A stretch of DNA of 5,138 nucleotides from Roseiarcus sp035500275 (GTDB taxonomy: Bacteria > Pseudomonadota > Alphaproteobacteria > Rhizobiales > Beijerinckiaceae): assembly GCA_035500275.1 (NCBI GenBank), contig DATJXI010000413.1, positions 1 to 5,138 of the forward strand. The letters are read 5' to 3'. The translations under genes and the position numbers were made by a program. Shown here in pieces: positions 1-5,138 of this stretch. Every line of letters begins with the position of its first letter. Positions within the stretch are counted from its first letter, which is position 1. The notes below the pieces were generated by a model. The model ran no database searches and had not been told where the DNA came from. It worked only from the letters and a program-made list of their open reading frames with translations.

Positions 1-25
1 CGCCGTTTCGGCTAAACTCATCCAT
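1..25 (-). CDS. Possible start of a further gene, partial, running off the left edge
   Basis: On the minus strand an ATG at 25-23 opens a reading frame (M-D-E-F-S-R-N-G) that continues past the window edge. A strong Shine-Dalgarno sequence, GGGAGGA (38-32), lies 6 nt upstream, which is the main support. It would lie 89 bp downstream of the crotonase gene on the same strand, so it could be the second gene of that operon. Only eight codons are visible, so no family can be assigned. It could also be a chance SD/ATG pair. Confidence 0.35.
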
Positions 26-114
26 GGACGGTCCTCCCGTTGCGGCCCTCCAGCGGCTGCCTGTGGGCGCTTGACGCCGTTTGGGCGGGGCCCATCCACT
101 CCATCATTTTGCGG

Positions 115-927
115 TCACTCTTGCCGCAGCACCTTCGCCGCACGCTTCTCCAAAAAATCCTTGAGCCGCTGCTGCGCCTCGGGGCTCATCTCGGCGATCA
201 CGGCCATCAGCGACTCGGTGAGAAGGCCGCTCGCGGGGTCGCTTTCCGCGATGCGCGGCAAGGCGTGCAGGACGGCGAAATTGGTGGTCGGCGTGTTGGA
301 CGCCGCCTTGGCCGCAAGCTCCATCGCCTTCTCAAGACCCTTGCCGTCGTCAACCAGATATTGGGTGATCCCAGCTTGATGGCCCTCCTCAGCGCTCAAG
401 GTCCGCCCGGTCAGCATCATGTCCTGCACGCGCGGAACCCCGACGAGCCGCGCGATGCGCACCGATCCGCCGCCGCCCAAGAAAATGCCGCGCTGGCCCT
501 CGGGCAGGCCGTAGTAGGTCGAGCGCTCGGCGATGCGGATATGAGCGGCGGCGGCAAGCTCGAGGCCGCCGCCGACGACCGCGCCGTGCATGGCGACGAT
601 GACCGGCGCGTGTCCAAACTCAATCGCCTCGAAGGCGCGGCGCCACATCTGCAAACGCAGGACGCGCTCGAGCGGCGAAAGGTCCGCCGTGATCTCGGAG
701 AGGTCGAGGCCGGCCGAGAAATGCGCGCCTTCGCCGCAGAGGACCACCGCGCGGATGTCCTTCGGCAAGCGCGCGAAGAAGGTCTCAAGCCCCAGCACCG
801 TCACGTCGTCGAGCGCGTTGCGCTTCTCCGACCGGGCGAGGGCGAGATGCGCGATCGCGCCCCGCCGCGTCGCCTTTAGCGACTTCGGCAGCTCGACGTC
901 GATCGGCTCCTCCGCAGCCTGGGCCAT
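115..927 (-). CDS. Crotonase-family enoyl-CoA hydratase/isomerase
   Basis: A complete 270-aa protein with the crotonase fold, of usual family length. Members bind acyl-CoA thioesters and stabilise an enolate in an oxyanion hole; most hydrate or isomerise enoyl-CoA in the cytoplasm. The first oxyanion-hole segment is HFSAGLDL (residues 69-76) and the second is the VVGGGLEL stretch (117-124). Glu123 and Glu143 (in LPEGQRG) align with the two catalytic glutamates of rat enoyl-CoA hydratase (Glu144 and Glu164), so hydratase activity is plausible. A Gly-rich segment (GGGGS, 151-155) follows. The ATG at 927 is preceded by AAAGGAAC (944-937), though the spacing is long. The gene is divergent from a MarR regulator across a palindrome and is probably repressed by it. 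The substrate is unknown. By analogy with similar regulator/hydratase pairs in rhizobia and purple non-sulfur bacteria it may be an aromatic acyl-CoA, but this is inference. Confidence 0.93.
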   Translation of the reverse strand: MAQAAEEPIDVELPKSLKATRRGAIAHLALARSEKRNALDDVTVLGLETFFARLPKDIRAVVLCGEGAHFSAGLDLSEITADLSPLERVLRLQMWRRAFEAIEFGHAPVIVAMHGAVVGGGLELAAAAHIRIAERSTYYGLPEGQRGIFLGGGGSVRIARLVGVPRVQDMMLTGRTLSAEEGHQAGITQYLVDDGKGLEKAMELAAKAASNTPTTNFAVLHALPRIAESDPASGLLTESLMAVIAEMSPEAQQRLKDFLEKRAAKVLRQE

Positions 928-942
928 GCAAACACAGTTCCT

Positions 943-955
943 TTATACGGTATAA
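943..955. promoter_or_regulatory. Palindromic operator, probably for the adjacent MarR regulator
   Basis: TTATAC-G-GTATAA is a perfect 6-bp inverted repeat around one central base. It lies between the divergent crotonase and MarR genes and overlaps AT-rich -10-like sequences on both strands. MarR dimers typically bind palindromes of about this size and block RNA polymerase, and their ligands (often phenolic acids or aryl-CoA thioesters) release them. The site and symmetry are seen directly; the protein that binds is inferred from position. Confidence 0.65.
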
Positions 956-956
956 T
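951..956 (+). promoter_or_regulatory. Candidate -10 box for the MarR gene
   Basis: TATAAT, an exact match to the sigma-70 -10 consensus in otherwise GC-rich DNA, overlaps the right arm of the palindrome. Transcription would begin near 963, leaving a leader of about 35 nt before the ATG at 998. No good -35 box is seen at the usual distance (only about 3 of 6 matches), so an activator or a weak promoter is possible. On the minus strand a TATAAA (947-942) could serve the crotonase, but it would exclude that gene's AAAGGAAC from the mRNA. Confidence 0.4.
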
Positions 957-959
957 CGT

Positions 960-990
960 TATTGACCATAACCACCTCGCCGAGTCAATA
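960..990. repeat. Second inverted repeat in the divergent promoter region
   Basis: TATTGAC (960-966) and GTCAATA (984-990) form a perfect 7-bp inverted repeat with a 17-bp spacer. It lies just downstream of the presumed MarR -10 box and upstream of the ATG at 998. It could be a second binding site for the regulator or a site for another one. The arms read as TTGAC on each strand, so they also resemble opposed -35 elements, but no good -10 box follows on either strand. Chance cannot be excluded. Confidence 0.35.
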
Positions 991-997
991 TGCCGCT

Positions 998-1522
998 ATG
1001 AAAGCCGGGCTCAATTCTTGCGGCTCGCTCCCAGGGGACGAACCGCCGGCCAAGTCCGGCGGGATCGATTACGGGCCGCTCGACCGGCGGCTCGGCTATG
1101 TGCTGCGCCGGGCCCAAATTGCGGTGTTCCGGGACTTTCTCGCCGCGTTCGAATCGCAGGAGATCCGGCCCGCGCAATATTCGATCCTGACCGTGATCGA
1201 GCGCAATCCGGGGCTCAAGCAGGGCGAGGTGAGCGAGGCGCTCGGCATCAAGCGCGCCAATTTCGTCGCCATGATCGACGAGCTTGAAAAGCGCAAGCTC
1301 GTGCGTCGCGATCCCGCCCGCGGCGACCGCCGTAGTTATGCGCTCGTCCTCACCCGGTCGGCCAAGCGCCTGATGAAGGAGCTCCACTCGGTCGGTGAGC
1401 AGCATGAAAAGAGGATTGCAGATTCGCTGGGCCAGGAGGCCTATCGCTCTTTGTTCCCGCTTTTGAGGAAGCTGGCGGAAATCGGTTCAGACGAAAACAG
1501 GGCCGATCTCCAGACGGAATAG
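998..1522 (+). CDS. MarR-family winged-helix transcriptional regulator
   Basis: A protein of 174 aa from the ATG at 998, a normal MarR length. After a variable N-terminus, IDYGPLDRRLGYVLRRAQ (about residues 23-40) begins the first dimerisation helix. The winged helix-turn-helix follows: the SEALGIKRANFVAMIDELEKR segment (about 79-99) carries the recognition helix, and DPARGDRRSYAL (105-116) is the wing with the DxRxx-type signature of the family. C-terminal helices (about 125-160) complete the dimer interface. The frame can be extended to a TTG at 962, but that start has no Shine-Dalgarno sequence and would sit at the predicted 5' end of the mRNA, so I prefer ATG 998, although its own SD is weak. 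The protein probably represses itself and the divergent crotonase through the palindrome at 943-955. The ligand is unknown; acyl-CoA or aromatic acids are plausible from context. Confidence 0.92.
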   Translation: MKAGLNSCGSLPGDEPPAKSGGIDYGPLDRRLGYVLRRAQIAVFRDFLAAFESQEIRPAQYSILTVIERNPGLKQGEVSEALGIKRANFVAMIDELEKRKLVRRDPARGDRRSYALVLTRSAKRLMKELHSVGEQHEKRIADSLGQEAYRSLFPLLRKLAEIGSDENRADLQTE

Positions 1523-1538
1523 TTTCGTTCTAGCTCTT

Positions 1539-2903
1539 TCAGCTGCGAGCCAGCAGCCAGCCCGGCGCGAGCCAGAACGGCGGCAGGCAGAGCGGCGTCG
1601 AGGAAAGCGGCAAGATCGTCTGCCTGATCGTGACGCCCAGCCTGTCGCGCACGAAGGCGCGACGCGCTTCGATTCGCTCCGCGACCGCCGGCCAGCGCGC
1701 GGCAAGCTCGCCCCGCAAGGCCGCGTCGGCGAAGACGATTCCGTCCTCGCAGTTCAAGGCCCAGCCGGCCGGCATTGGGGCCGGGATGACGTCCACTTGG
1801 AACGGCATGCCCGACGCGATTGGCTCCGCCGAGCCAGGGCGAACCGGCGTATGGAACCATTCGTCGTGGCCGGTCAGGTGCCCCGGGTTGAGCGCGGAGC
1901 GCAGGCCGCCGCGCTTGAGCGCCTCCCCGACCGCCTCGAAAATCGCGCCGCCGGAAACGCCGATGTCCGCGGCTTCATACCAAGCGACGAGGCCCTCGAA
2001 ATAGGCCGCCCCCGTCTTCAGGAACGCGTCGTCCTCCTCCGCGACGAGGCCCGCCCGAGCCGAAAGCCCGCCCCAGTAGCCGATCGCGGTGGCGACGCCG
2101 TCGCCGCGCCTCAGGATGCGGCCGCCGGGCGAGCGCAGGCCGACGACCGGCTCGTTCTCGTCGCCGCTCGCGTACATGGCGTGCGCGGTGAGCGGCTCGC
2201 CAGCATAACCCATGGCGCTCGCCGCCGTAAGCTCGCAGACGCCGGCCTTTGTCTGCTTTACGATCCGCCAGACGGCGGCCGACGCGCGCGCCGCGCCCCA
2301 TTCATGCAGCGCGATCTGATCCGCGTCGATGACCGCGCGCAAACCGATCTCGGGGTGCATGAGGACCGGCGTCGCCTCTTTCACGCCGTCCGGGCCCCCG
2401 ATGATCCGGGCAAGGAGCGCGACGAGATAGTGCGGCGCGAAAAAGCCCGGCGGCGACTCCGCCCATTCCGCCGGCTCCAGATACTTCCAACCGACGAGGC
2501 CGACAGTCTGGCCGGCCTTGAGGCCAGCCTCCTTGAGGACCACCGCGAGATTGGGCTTCAGCGACCGGTCCTGGCCCATGAGGCTCATACTTTGGGCGAG
2601 TGCGACCTCGAGGCCCGGAAGGCCGGCGAGCGGCGCGTAGGCCTCGCCCTCGTTGCCGACGACGAGCACCCGGCGCTCGCTTGGACCCAGCAGCAGCAGC
2701 GCCTCTTCGAAGCGCGGGTCGTATCCGGATAGGAAGGCGAGGTTCGCGTTGTGCTCGCGGTCGGCGTAGACGACGAGCCAGTCGCATCCCGCCCGCGCGT
2801 GAGCCTCGCGGCAGCGACCGTCGTAGGTTGCGGAGGGTACGCGCGGCGGGTCAAGGGGCAGGCCGAAATCAGGAACCACGACATCGCGCAGGGCTATGCC
2901 CAA
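1539..2903 (-). CDS. M24-like (creatinase/prolidase-fold) protein, probably without metal
   Basis: A protein of 454 aa from TTG 2903; the open frame runs back to another TTG at 2975 (478 aa). The N-terminal creatinase-like domain includes VYADREHNANLAFLSGYDPRFEEALLLL (about residues 45-72). The C-terminal pita-bread domain spans about 195-425. Canonical M24 peptidases use Asp, Asp, His, Glu and Glu to hold two metals. Here the first motif reads GDGVATAIGYWGGLSARAG (267-285), with Ala where both aspartates should be. The His region (NPGHLTGHDEW), an Asp in place of the first Glu (GMPFQVD) and the last Glu (NCEDGIV, Glu386) remain. Creatinase itself is a metal-free member, so a hydrolase of a small amidine or amide, or a non-catalytic role, is possible. 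The C-terminus ends in an LPLSSTP...LPPF segment that looks family-typical. The gene converges on marR with a 16-bp gap. Confidence 0.85.
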   Translation of the reverse strand: MGIALRDVVVPDFGLPLDPPRVPSATYDGRCREAHARAGCDWLVVYADREHNANLAFLSGYDPRFEEALLLLGPSERRVLVVGNEGEAYAPLAGLPGLEVALAQSMSLMGQDRSLKPNLAVVLKEAGLKAGQTVGLVGWKYLEPAEWAESPPGFFAPHYLVALLARIIGGPDGVKEATPVLMHPEIGLRAVIDADQIALHEWGAARASAAVWRIVKQTKAGVCELTAASAMGYAGEPLTAHAMYASGDENEPVVGLRSPGGRILRRGDGVATAIGYWGGLSARAGLVAEEDDAFLKTGAAYFEGLVAWYEAADIGVSGGAIFEAVGEALKRGGLRSALNPGHLTGHDEWFHTPVRPGSAEPIASGMPFQVDVIPAPMPAGWALNCEDGIVFADAALRGELAARWPAVAERIEARRAFVRDRLGVTIRQTILPLSSTPLCLPPFWLAPGWLLARS

Positions 2904-2907
2904 GAGG

Positions 2908-2915
2908 TCCTCCCC
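2908..2915 (-). promoter_or_regulatory. Strong Shine-Dalgarno that decides the M24-like start
   Basis: GGGGAGGA on the minus strand, with the GGAGG core 5 nt before an in-frame TTG at 2903-2901. This is the best ribosome-binding site near the gene start. The more upstream TTG at 2975 has no comparable site, and the residues it would add do not resemble the fold. The next in-frame options (a CTG and a GTG shortly downstream) are less well spaced. Confidence 0.6.
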
Positions 2916-3047
2916 AAGATCACGCCACGCGAGGATTGCCCGCGCCGTCGGCCCTGTCCATACTCGCGAAATCAAGGCGGCGGCTTACGGCCACATTCAC
3001 AGTTTCGCCACGACAAAGCCCGGGCTGGCTTTCCGGCGCGAATTGCG

Positions 3048-3063
3048 TTAATCGACCCTCAAC
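3048..3063 (+). promoter_or_regulatory. CtrA-like site upstream of the DUF2778 gene
   Basis: TTAA-N7-TCAAC matches the alphaproteobacterial CtrA consensus TTAA-N7-TTAAC with one mismatch and lies 52 bp before the ATG of the cell-wall-related gene. CtrA controls many cell-cycle and envelope genes in this class. The motif is short and may be chance. The rest of the 211-bp region between the two divergent starts shows no clear sigma-70 promoter. Confidence 0.25.
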
Positions 3064-3114
3064 CGCTTTTCGCTAATTTGATTCAAAGTCGAAGGAGAGA
3101 GCATAGGCGTAGGC

Positions 3115-4278
3115 ATGCAGGGGATCGAAGCCACATTCGACGGCCTTTCGTTCGAGGGGGGCCGCGACTCGCGTAAGTCTTTGCTGCATTTGGCATTCGG
3201 CGCCTCGGCGCTGGCTTTAATCGTGTGCACGGCGCTGGCGCTCCACCCCCGGTCGCTTGCGCATCGGGACGTGGTCGTCGCGGCGCCGCCGGCAAAGCCG
3301 GCCCCCGCTCCCGCGCCGGAAGATGTCGCAAAACTGTTCGGCCAGATCGTGATCGAGCCGGAATGGGCCGCCAAGCCCGCGCCGGCAAATACGGAAGGGC
3401 CGCAGACGGCGCGCCTTGAAGCCGCCCCGCCCATGCCACTGCCGAGCCTCGACGCTTTCCCGGCCGCGCCGCCGTCGGCGGAGGCGTCGCCAGCGCCATC
3501 CGTCGCGACTGCAGAGCCCGAGGGCCCGCCGCTCCCGCCGGAGCGCGACGTCGCCCGCCTCGAGGAGAACGTGCCTCTGCCGCCGCCGCGGCCGCGCGAA
3601 TTGGGCCCGGCAGAGCGAGAGCCGGAGCGGCGGGTCGCGCAGCCGCCGACGTCGCCCACGCCGGCCGACAACGGCGACATATTCCAGAAGATGTTCGGCT
3701 GGATGCACCCCGCGCTGCCCTCGCCCTCCGCGCCGGGTGTAGCCTCGCGGCCCGCGGCGCCGCCGATCGTCGCCTCGGTCGCGCCTGAGAACCGCACGGC
3801 GGTCGCGGCAGTTCCAACCGCGCCGGCGTCGGGCGACGCGCGCGGCGGCAGAGGCTGGTTCTCCGGCTTCATGTCGCGCTCGAACCCGACGGCGTCTTAT
3901 GACGGCTACACCGCGGTCTACGACATTTCGGCGCGCGCCGTTTACCTTCCGGACGGCACCCGCCTCGAAGCCCACTCCGGGCTCGGCGACCGGCTGGACG
4001 ATCCGCGCTACGTCAACGAGCGGGCGCGCGGCGCGACGCCGCCGCACCTCTACGAGCTCACGATGAGGGAATCGCTCTTCCACGGCGTGCAGGCGCTGCG
4101 ACTCACCCCGATCGGCGAGGGCGGCGTTTACGGTCGGGCCGGGCTCCTCGCCCACCCCTATATGTTGGGGCCCAAAGGCGATTCGAACGGCTGCGTCTCC
4201 GTCAAGGAGTACAACGCATTGCTACGCGCCTTCCAGAACGGGCAGATCAAGCGCCTCGCGGTCGTCGCCTCGCTCTGA
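3115..4278 (+). CDS. Membrane-anchored DUF2778 (Tlde1-like, L,D-transpeptidase-like) protein
   Basis: A 387-aa protein. A short cytoplasmic N-terminus is followed by one hydrophobic segment (about residues 23-43), with Arg/Lys before it, which should act as an uncleaved signal anchor. Residues about 55-245 are a low-complexity Pro/Ala/Glu-rich linker, presumably crossing the periplasm towards the peptidoglycan. The C-terminal domain (about 261-387) matches DUF2778: it has EAHSGLG (285-291) and a catalytic-type motif with His347, then Ser357-Asn358-Gly359-Cys360, like the HX...S(H/N)GC signature of L,D-transpeptidases. The Salmonella type VI effector Tlde1 carries this domain and cuts or exchanges D-amino acids in peptidoglycan tetrapeptides. 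No secretion-system genes lie nearby, so a housekeeping cell-wall role is more likely here. The first in-frame ATG after a stop at 3079 is used; AAGGAG (3092-3097) lies rather far (17 nt) upstream. The exact reaction is unproven. Confidence 0.88.
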   Translation: MQGIEATFDGLSFEGGRDSRKSLLHLAFGASALALIVCTALALHPRSLAHRDVVVAAPPAKPAPAPAPEDVAKLFGQIVIEPEWAAKPAPANTEGPQTARLEAAPPMPLPSLDAFPAAPPSAEASPAPSVATAEPEGPPLPPERDVARLEENVPLPPPRPRELGPAEREPERRVAQPPTSPTPADNGDIFQKMFGWMHPALPSPSAPGVASRPAAPPIVASVAPENRTAVAAVPTAPASGDARGGRGWFSGFMSRSNPTASYDGYTAVYDISARAVYLPDGTRLEAHSGLGDRLDDPRYVNERARGATPPHLYELTMRESLFHGVQALRLTPIGEGGVYGRAGLLAHPYMLGPKGDSNGCVSVKEYNALLRAFQNGQIKRLAVVASL

Positions 4279-4301
4279 TCGGTTGATTGGCGCGCGCCCG
4301 C

Positions 4302-4318
4302 GGCAAGTTGCCACTTTT
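4302..4318 (+). terminator. Weak candidate terminator between convergent genes
   Basis: GGCA-AGT-TGCC (4302-4312) can form a 4-bp stem and is followed by ACTTTT on the plus strand, 24 bp after the DUF2778 stop codon. A GC palindrome, GGCGCGCGCC (4289-4298), lies just before it and could add structure. The stem is short, so this is only a tentative end signal in the 53-bp gap between two convergent genes. Confidence 0.22.
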
Positions 4319-4331
4319 GCGCGGCGCCTCG

Positions 4332-4748
4332 TCAGATCAGAGTTGGCTTGAGCGGACCGCCGACGCTCGCCACCCGGAACGTCAGCATGTGACCGTCCTC
4401 CTCGCGGACGGACACGTATTCGCCGACCTTGAAGGCGTGGTCGCCGAAGCGGTATCCTTCCTCCTCCTGCTCGGCGTCGCCCGAACTCCATTCGAACGCC
4501 CAGGTCGAGCCGCCGCGCCCCCCGGCCCGATGGACGAGCAAGCCGCTGAGGGTTGGCTCGTCTGCCCAGAAGCGATGCGCGAAGCATTCGTTCCGGTGCT
4601 GCTTCCACGCCTCGAGGTCGATCTGGCCGTCATCGGTCAGGGGCGCGATGAAGTCGTATCCGTGCCGGATTGAGCCTTGCGGAAACTCCTTCGACCGCGC
4701 CGCGTAAAGGACGACCTTGCGCAGCGCGGCGCGCCGGGGGTCGGACAT
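4332..4748 (-). CDS. Conserved-looking hypothetical protein, 138 aa
   Basis: I do not recognise a named family, though similar small proteins seem to occur in other alphaproteobacteria. The protein is soluble-looking, with no signal peptide or membrane segment. The N-terminal half has a basic start (residues 5-20), then HGYDFIAPLTDDGQIDLEAW (29-48) and a His/Cys/Trp-containing stretch, HRNECFAHRFWADEP (51-65). A Gly-rich segment, HRAGGRGGSTW (73-83), is followed by an acidic loop (SGDAEQEEEGY, 89-99) and a compact beta-rich end with VGEYVSVREEDGHMLTFRV (108-126). ATG 4748 has AAGGA about 10 nt upstream. The gene lies 93 bp downstream of rfbA on the same strand, but a hairpin terminator probably separates them. 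It is convergent with the DUF2778 gene. Coding is supported by normal codon use and the SD; function is unknown. Confidence 0.75.
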   Translation of the reverse strand: MSDPRRAALRKVVLYAARSKEFPQGSIRHGYDFIAPLTDDGQIDLEAWKQHRNECFAHRFWADEPTLSGLLVHRAGGRGGSTWAFEWSSGDAEQEEEGYRFGDHAFKVGEYVSVREEDGHMLTFRVASVGGPLKPTLI

Positions 4749-4766
4749 GGGACCATCTTCCTTTCG

Positions 4767-4784
4767 CTCGCGGTCGGGCGCGAG
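4767..4784 (-). other. Hairpin just upstream of the small gene's ribosome-binding site
   Basis: CTCGCG (4767-4772) and CGCGAG (4779-4784) form a perfect 6-bp stem with a 6-nt loop. It ends a few bases before the AAGGA that serves the gene starting at 4748. No T-tract follows, so it is unlikely to be a terminator; it may affect translation or be incidental in GC-rich DNA. Confidence 0.3.
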
Positions 4785-4805
4785 GCCGATACCGTGGAGG
4801 TTCGA

Positions 4806-4828
4806 TATAACGCCGCCCTCGCGCGGCG
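4806..4828 (-). terminator. Candidate rho-independent terminator after rfbA
   Basis: On the minus strand CGCCGC-GCGAGG-GCGGCG (4828-4811) forms a perfect 6-bp GC stem with a 6-nt loop, followed at once by TTATA (4810-4806). It begins 13 bp past the rfbA stop codon. The T-run is short and interrupted, so termination may be partial. The position is what one expects if rfbA is the last gene of its operon. Confidence 0.5.
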
Positions 4829-4841
4829 CAACACTTCCGCT

Positions 4842-5138
4842 TCAGCGCCGGCGCGGGGCGATACGGCGCTCGTCGAGAACGCTGCCCAGATATTGTCCGT
4901 ATGCGCTCTTGCCGAATCGCATGATGAGCGCCTCGAACTGCGCCTCGTCGATGAAGCCGAGGTCGAAAGCGATCTCCTCGGGGCACGAGATCTTGAAGCC
5001 CTGGCGCACTTCGAGCGTGCGCACGAAACTCGCCGCGTCCACAAGCGAATCGGGCGTGCCGGTGTCGAGCCAGGCGAAGCCCCGCCCCATGCGCTCGACG
5101 TTGAGCGCCCCGGCCTCGAGGTAGGCGCGATTGACGTC
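4842..5138 (-). CDS. rfbA: Glucose-1-phosphate thymidylyltransferase, C-terminal part
   Basis: The visible 98 codons form the C-terminal third of RfbA/RmlA; the family is about 290 aa, so roughly 190 residues lie beyond the right edge. The enzyme joins dTTP and glucose 1-phosphate to give dTDP-glucose and pyrophosphate, the first step towards dTDP-L-rhamnose for lipopolysaccharide or exopolysaccharide. The frame is open to the window edge and begins DVNRAYLEAGALNVER, continues with MGRGFAWLDTGTPDSL (the Asp of WLDTG is a magnesium ligand in this family) and then RQGFKISCPEEIAFDLGFID and YGQYL near the end, all typical of RfbA. The apparent Met at 5090 is internal and is not the start. The end, ERRIAPRRR, is basic and variable. 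Other rml genes are probably upstream, outside the window. Confidence 0.96.
   Translation of the reverse strand, partial: DVNRAYLEAGALNVERMGRGFAWLDTGTPDSLVDAASFVRTLEVRQGFKISCPEEIAFDLGFIDEAQFEALIMRFGKSAYGQYLGSVLDERRIAPRRR

Noticed and set aside
18..107. 29-codon minus-strand frame starting MMEWMG between the crotonase and the possible next gene
   Set aside because: No Shine-Dalgarno sequence and no recognisable content; its stop overlaps the better-supported ATG at 25, so coupling is possible but unsupported.
40..879. Long plus-strand open frame antisense to the crotonase gene
   Set aside because: It lies opposite a gene with clear catalytic motifs; its translation is Arg-rich with no family features, as is usual for shadow frames in GC-rich DNA.
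962..997. TTG-initiated N-terminal extension of the MarR protein
   Set aside because: No ribosome-binding site; it lies at the predicted transcript start and within an inverted repeat, and MarR N-termini of this type need no such extension.
1797..2732. 311-codon plus-strand open frame opposite the M24-like gene
   Set aside because: It is Arg/Ala-rich, has no recognisable domain and no ribosome-binding site of note; the minus-strand frame has family motifs.
3420..3700. Repetitive-looking GC-rich tract that might be a DNA repeat
   Set aside because: It is low-complexity Pro/Ala coding sequence of the linker; no exact repeat unit recurs at a fixed period.
3048..3872. Minus-strand frames (3048-3872, 3217-4155) opposite the DUF2778 gene
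   Set aside because: These reflect the complement of Pro/Ala-rich codons, giving Gly/Arg/Ser-rich nonsense; no motif or start signal supports them.

Overview
The window is GC-rich, densely coded DNA of an alphaproteobacterial type. The best guess is the Hyphomicrobiales/Rhizobiales, perhaps a Beijerinckiaceae or Methylocystaceae relative. This rests on family resemblance and codon use; no marker gene fixes the taxon. Five complete genes, one clear partial gene and one possible gene start are visible. There is no RNA gene, insertion sequence, CRISPR array or phage gene.

Left block (1-1522): a crotonase-fold enoyl-CoA hydratase/isomerase (minus strand) is divergent from a MarR-family regulator (plus strand). 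The short space between them holds a near-perfect palindrome (943-955) overlapping a TATAAT box, as expected for an autoregulated MarR operator that also controls the acyl-CoA gene. A second dyad (960-990) follows. After the crotonase, at the extreme left edge, a Shine-Dalgarno sequence and ATG suggest another gene continuing out of the window, so the crotonase may be the first gene of a small acyl-CoA catabolic operon. An aromatic acyl-CoA pathway is my guess from similar MarR/crotonase pairs in related bacteria.

Middle (1539-4278): a creatinase/prolidase-fold (M24-like) protein on the minus strand converges on the MarR gene with a 16-bp gap. Its two metal-binding aspartates appear to be replaced, so it is probably not a normal metallopeptidase. 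Its start is best placed at a TTG preceded by a strong Shine-Dalgarno sequence. Divergent from it is a membrane-anchored protein with a long Pro/Ala-rich linker and a C-terminal DUF2778 (Tlde1-like, L,D-transpeptidase-like) domain with a His...Ser-Asn-Gly-Cys motif, probably acting on peptidoglycan in the periplasm.

Right block (4332-5138): a 138-aa protein of unknown function and the C-terminal third of RfbA/RmlA (glucose-1-phosphate thymidylyltransferase, dTDP-rhamnose pathway), both on the minus strand. A GC-rich hairpin followed by TTATA lies just after rfbA and probably ends its transcript, so the small gene may be a separate unit. Overall this looks like ordinary chromosome. I found no clear sign of a new multi-gene system; the points of interest are the regulatory dyads, the apparently metal-less M24 homologue and the DUF2778 protein.
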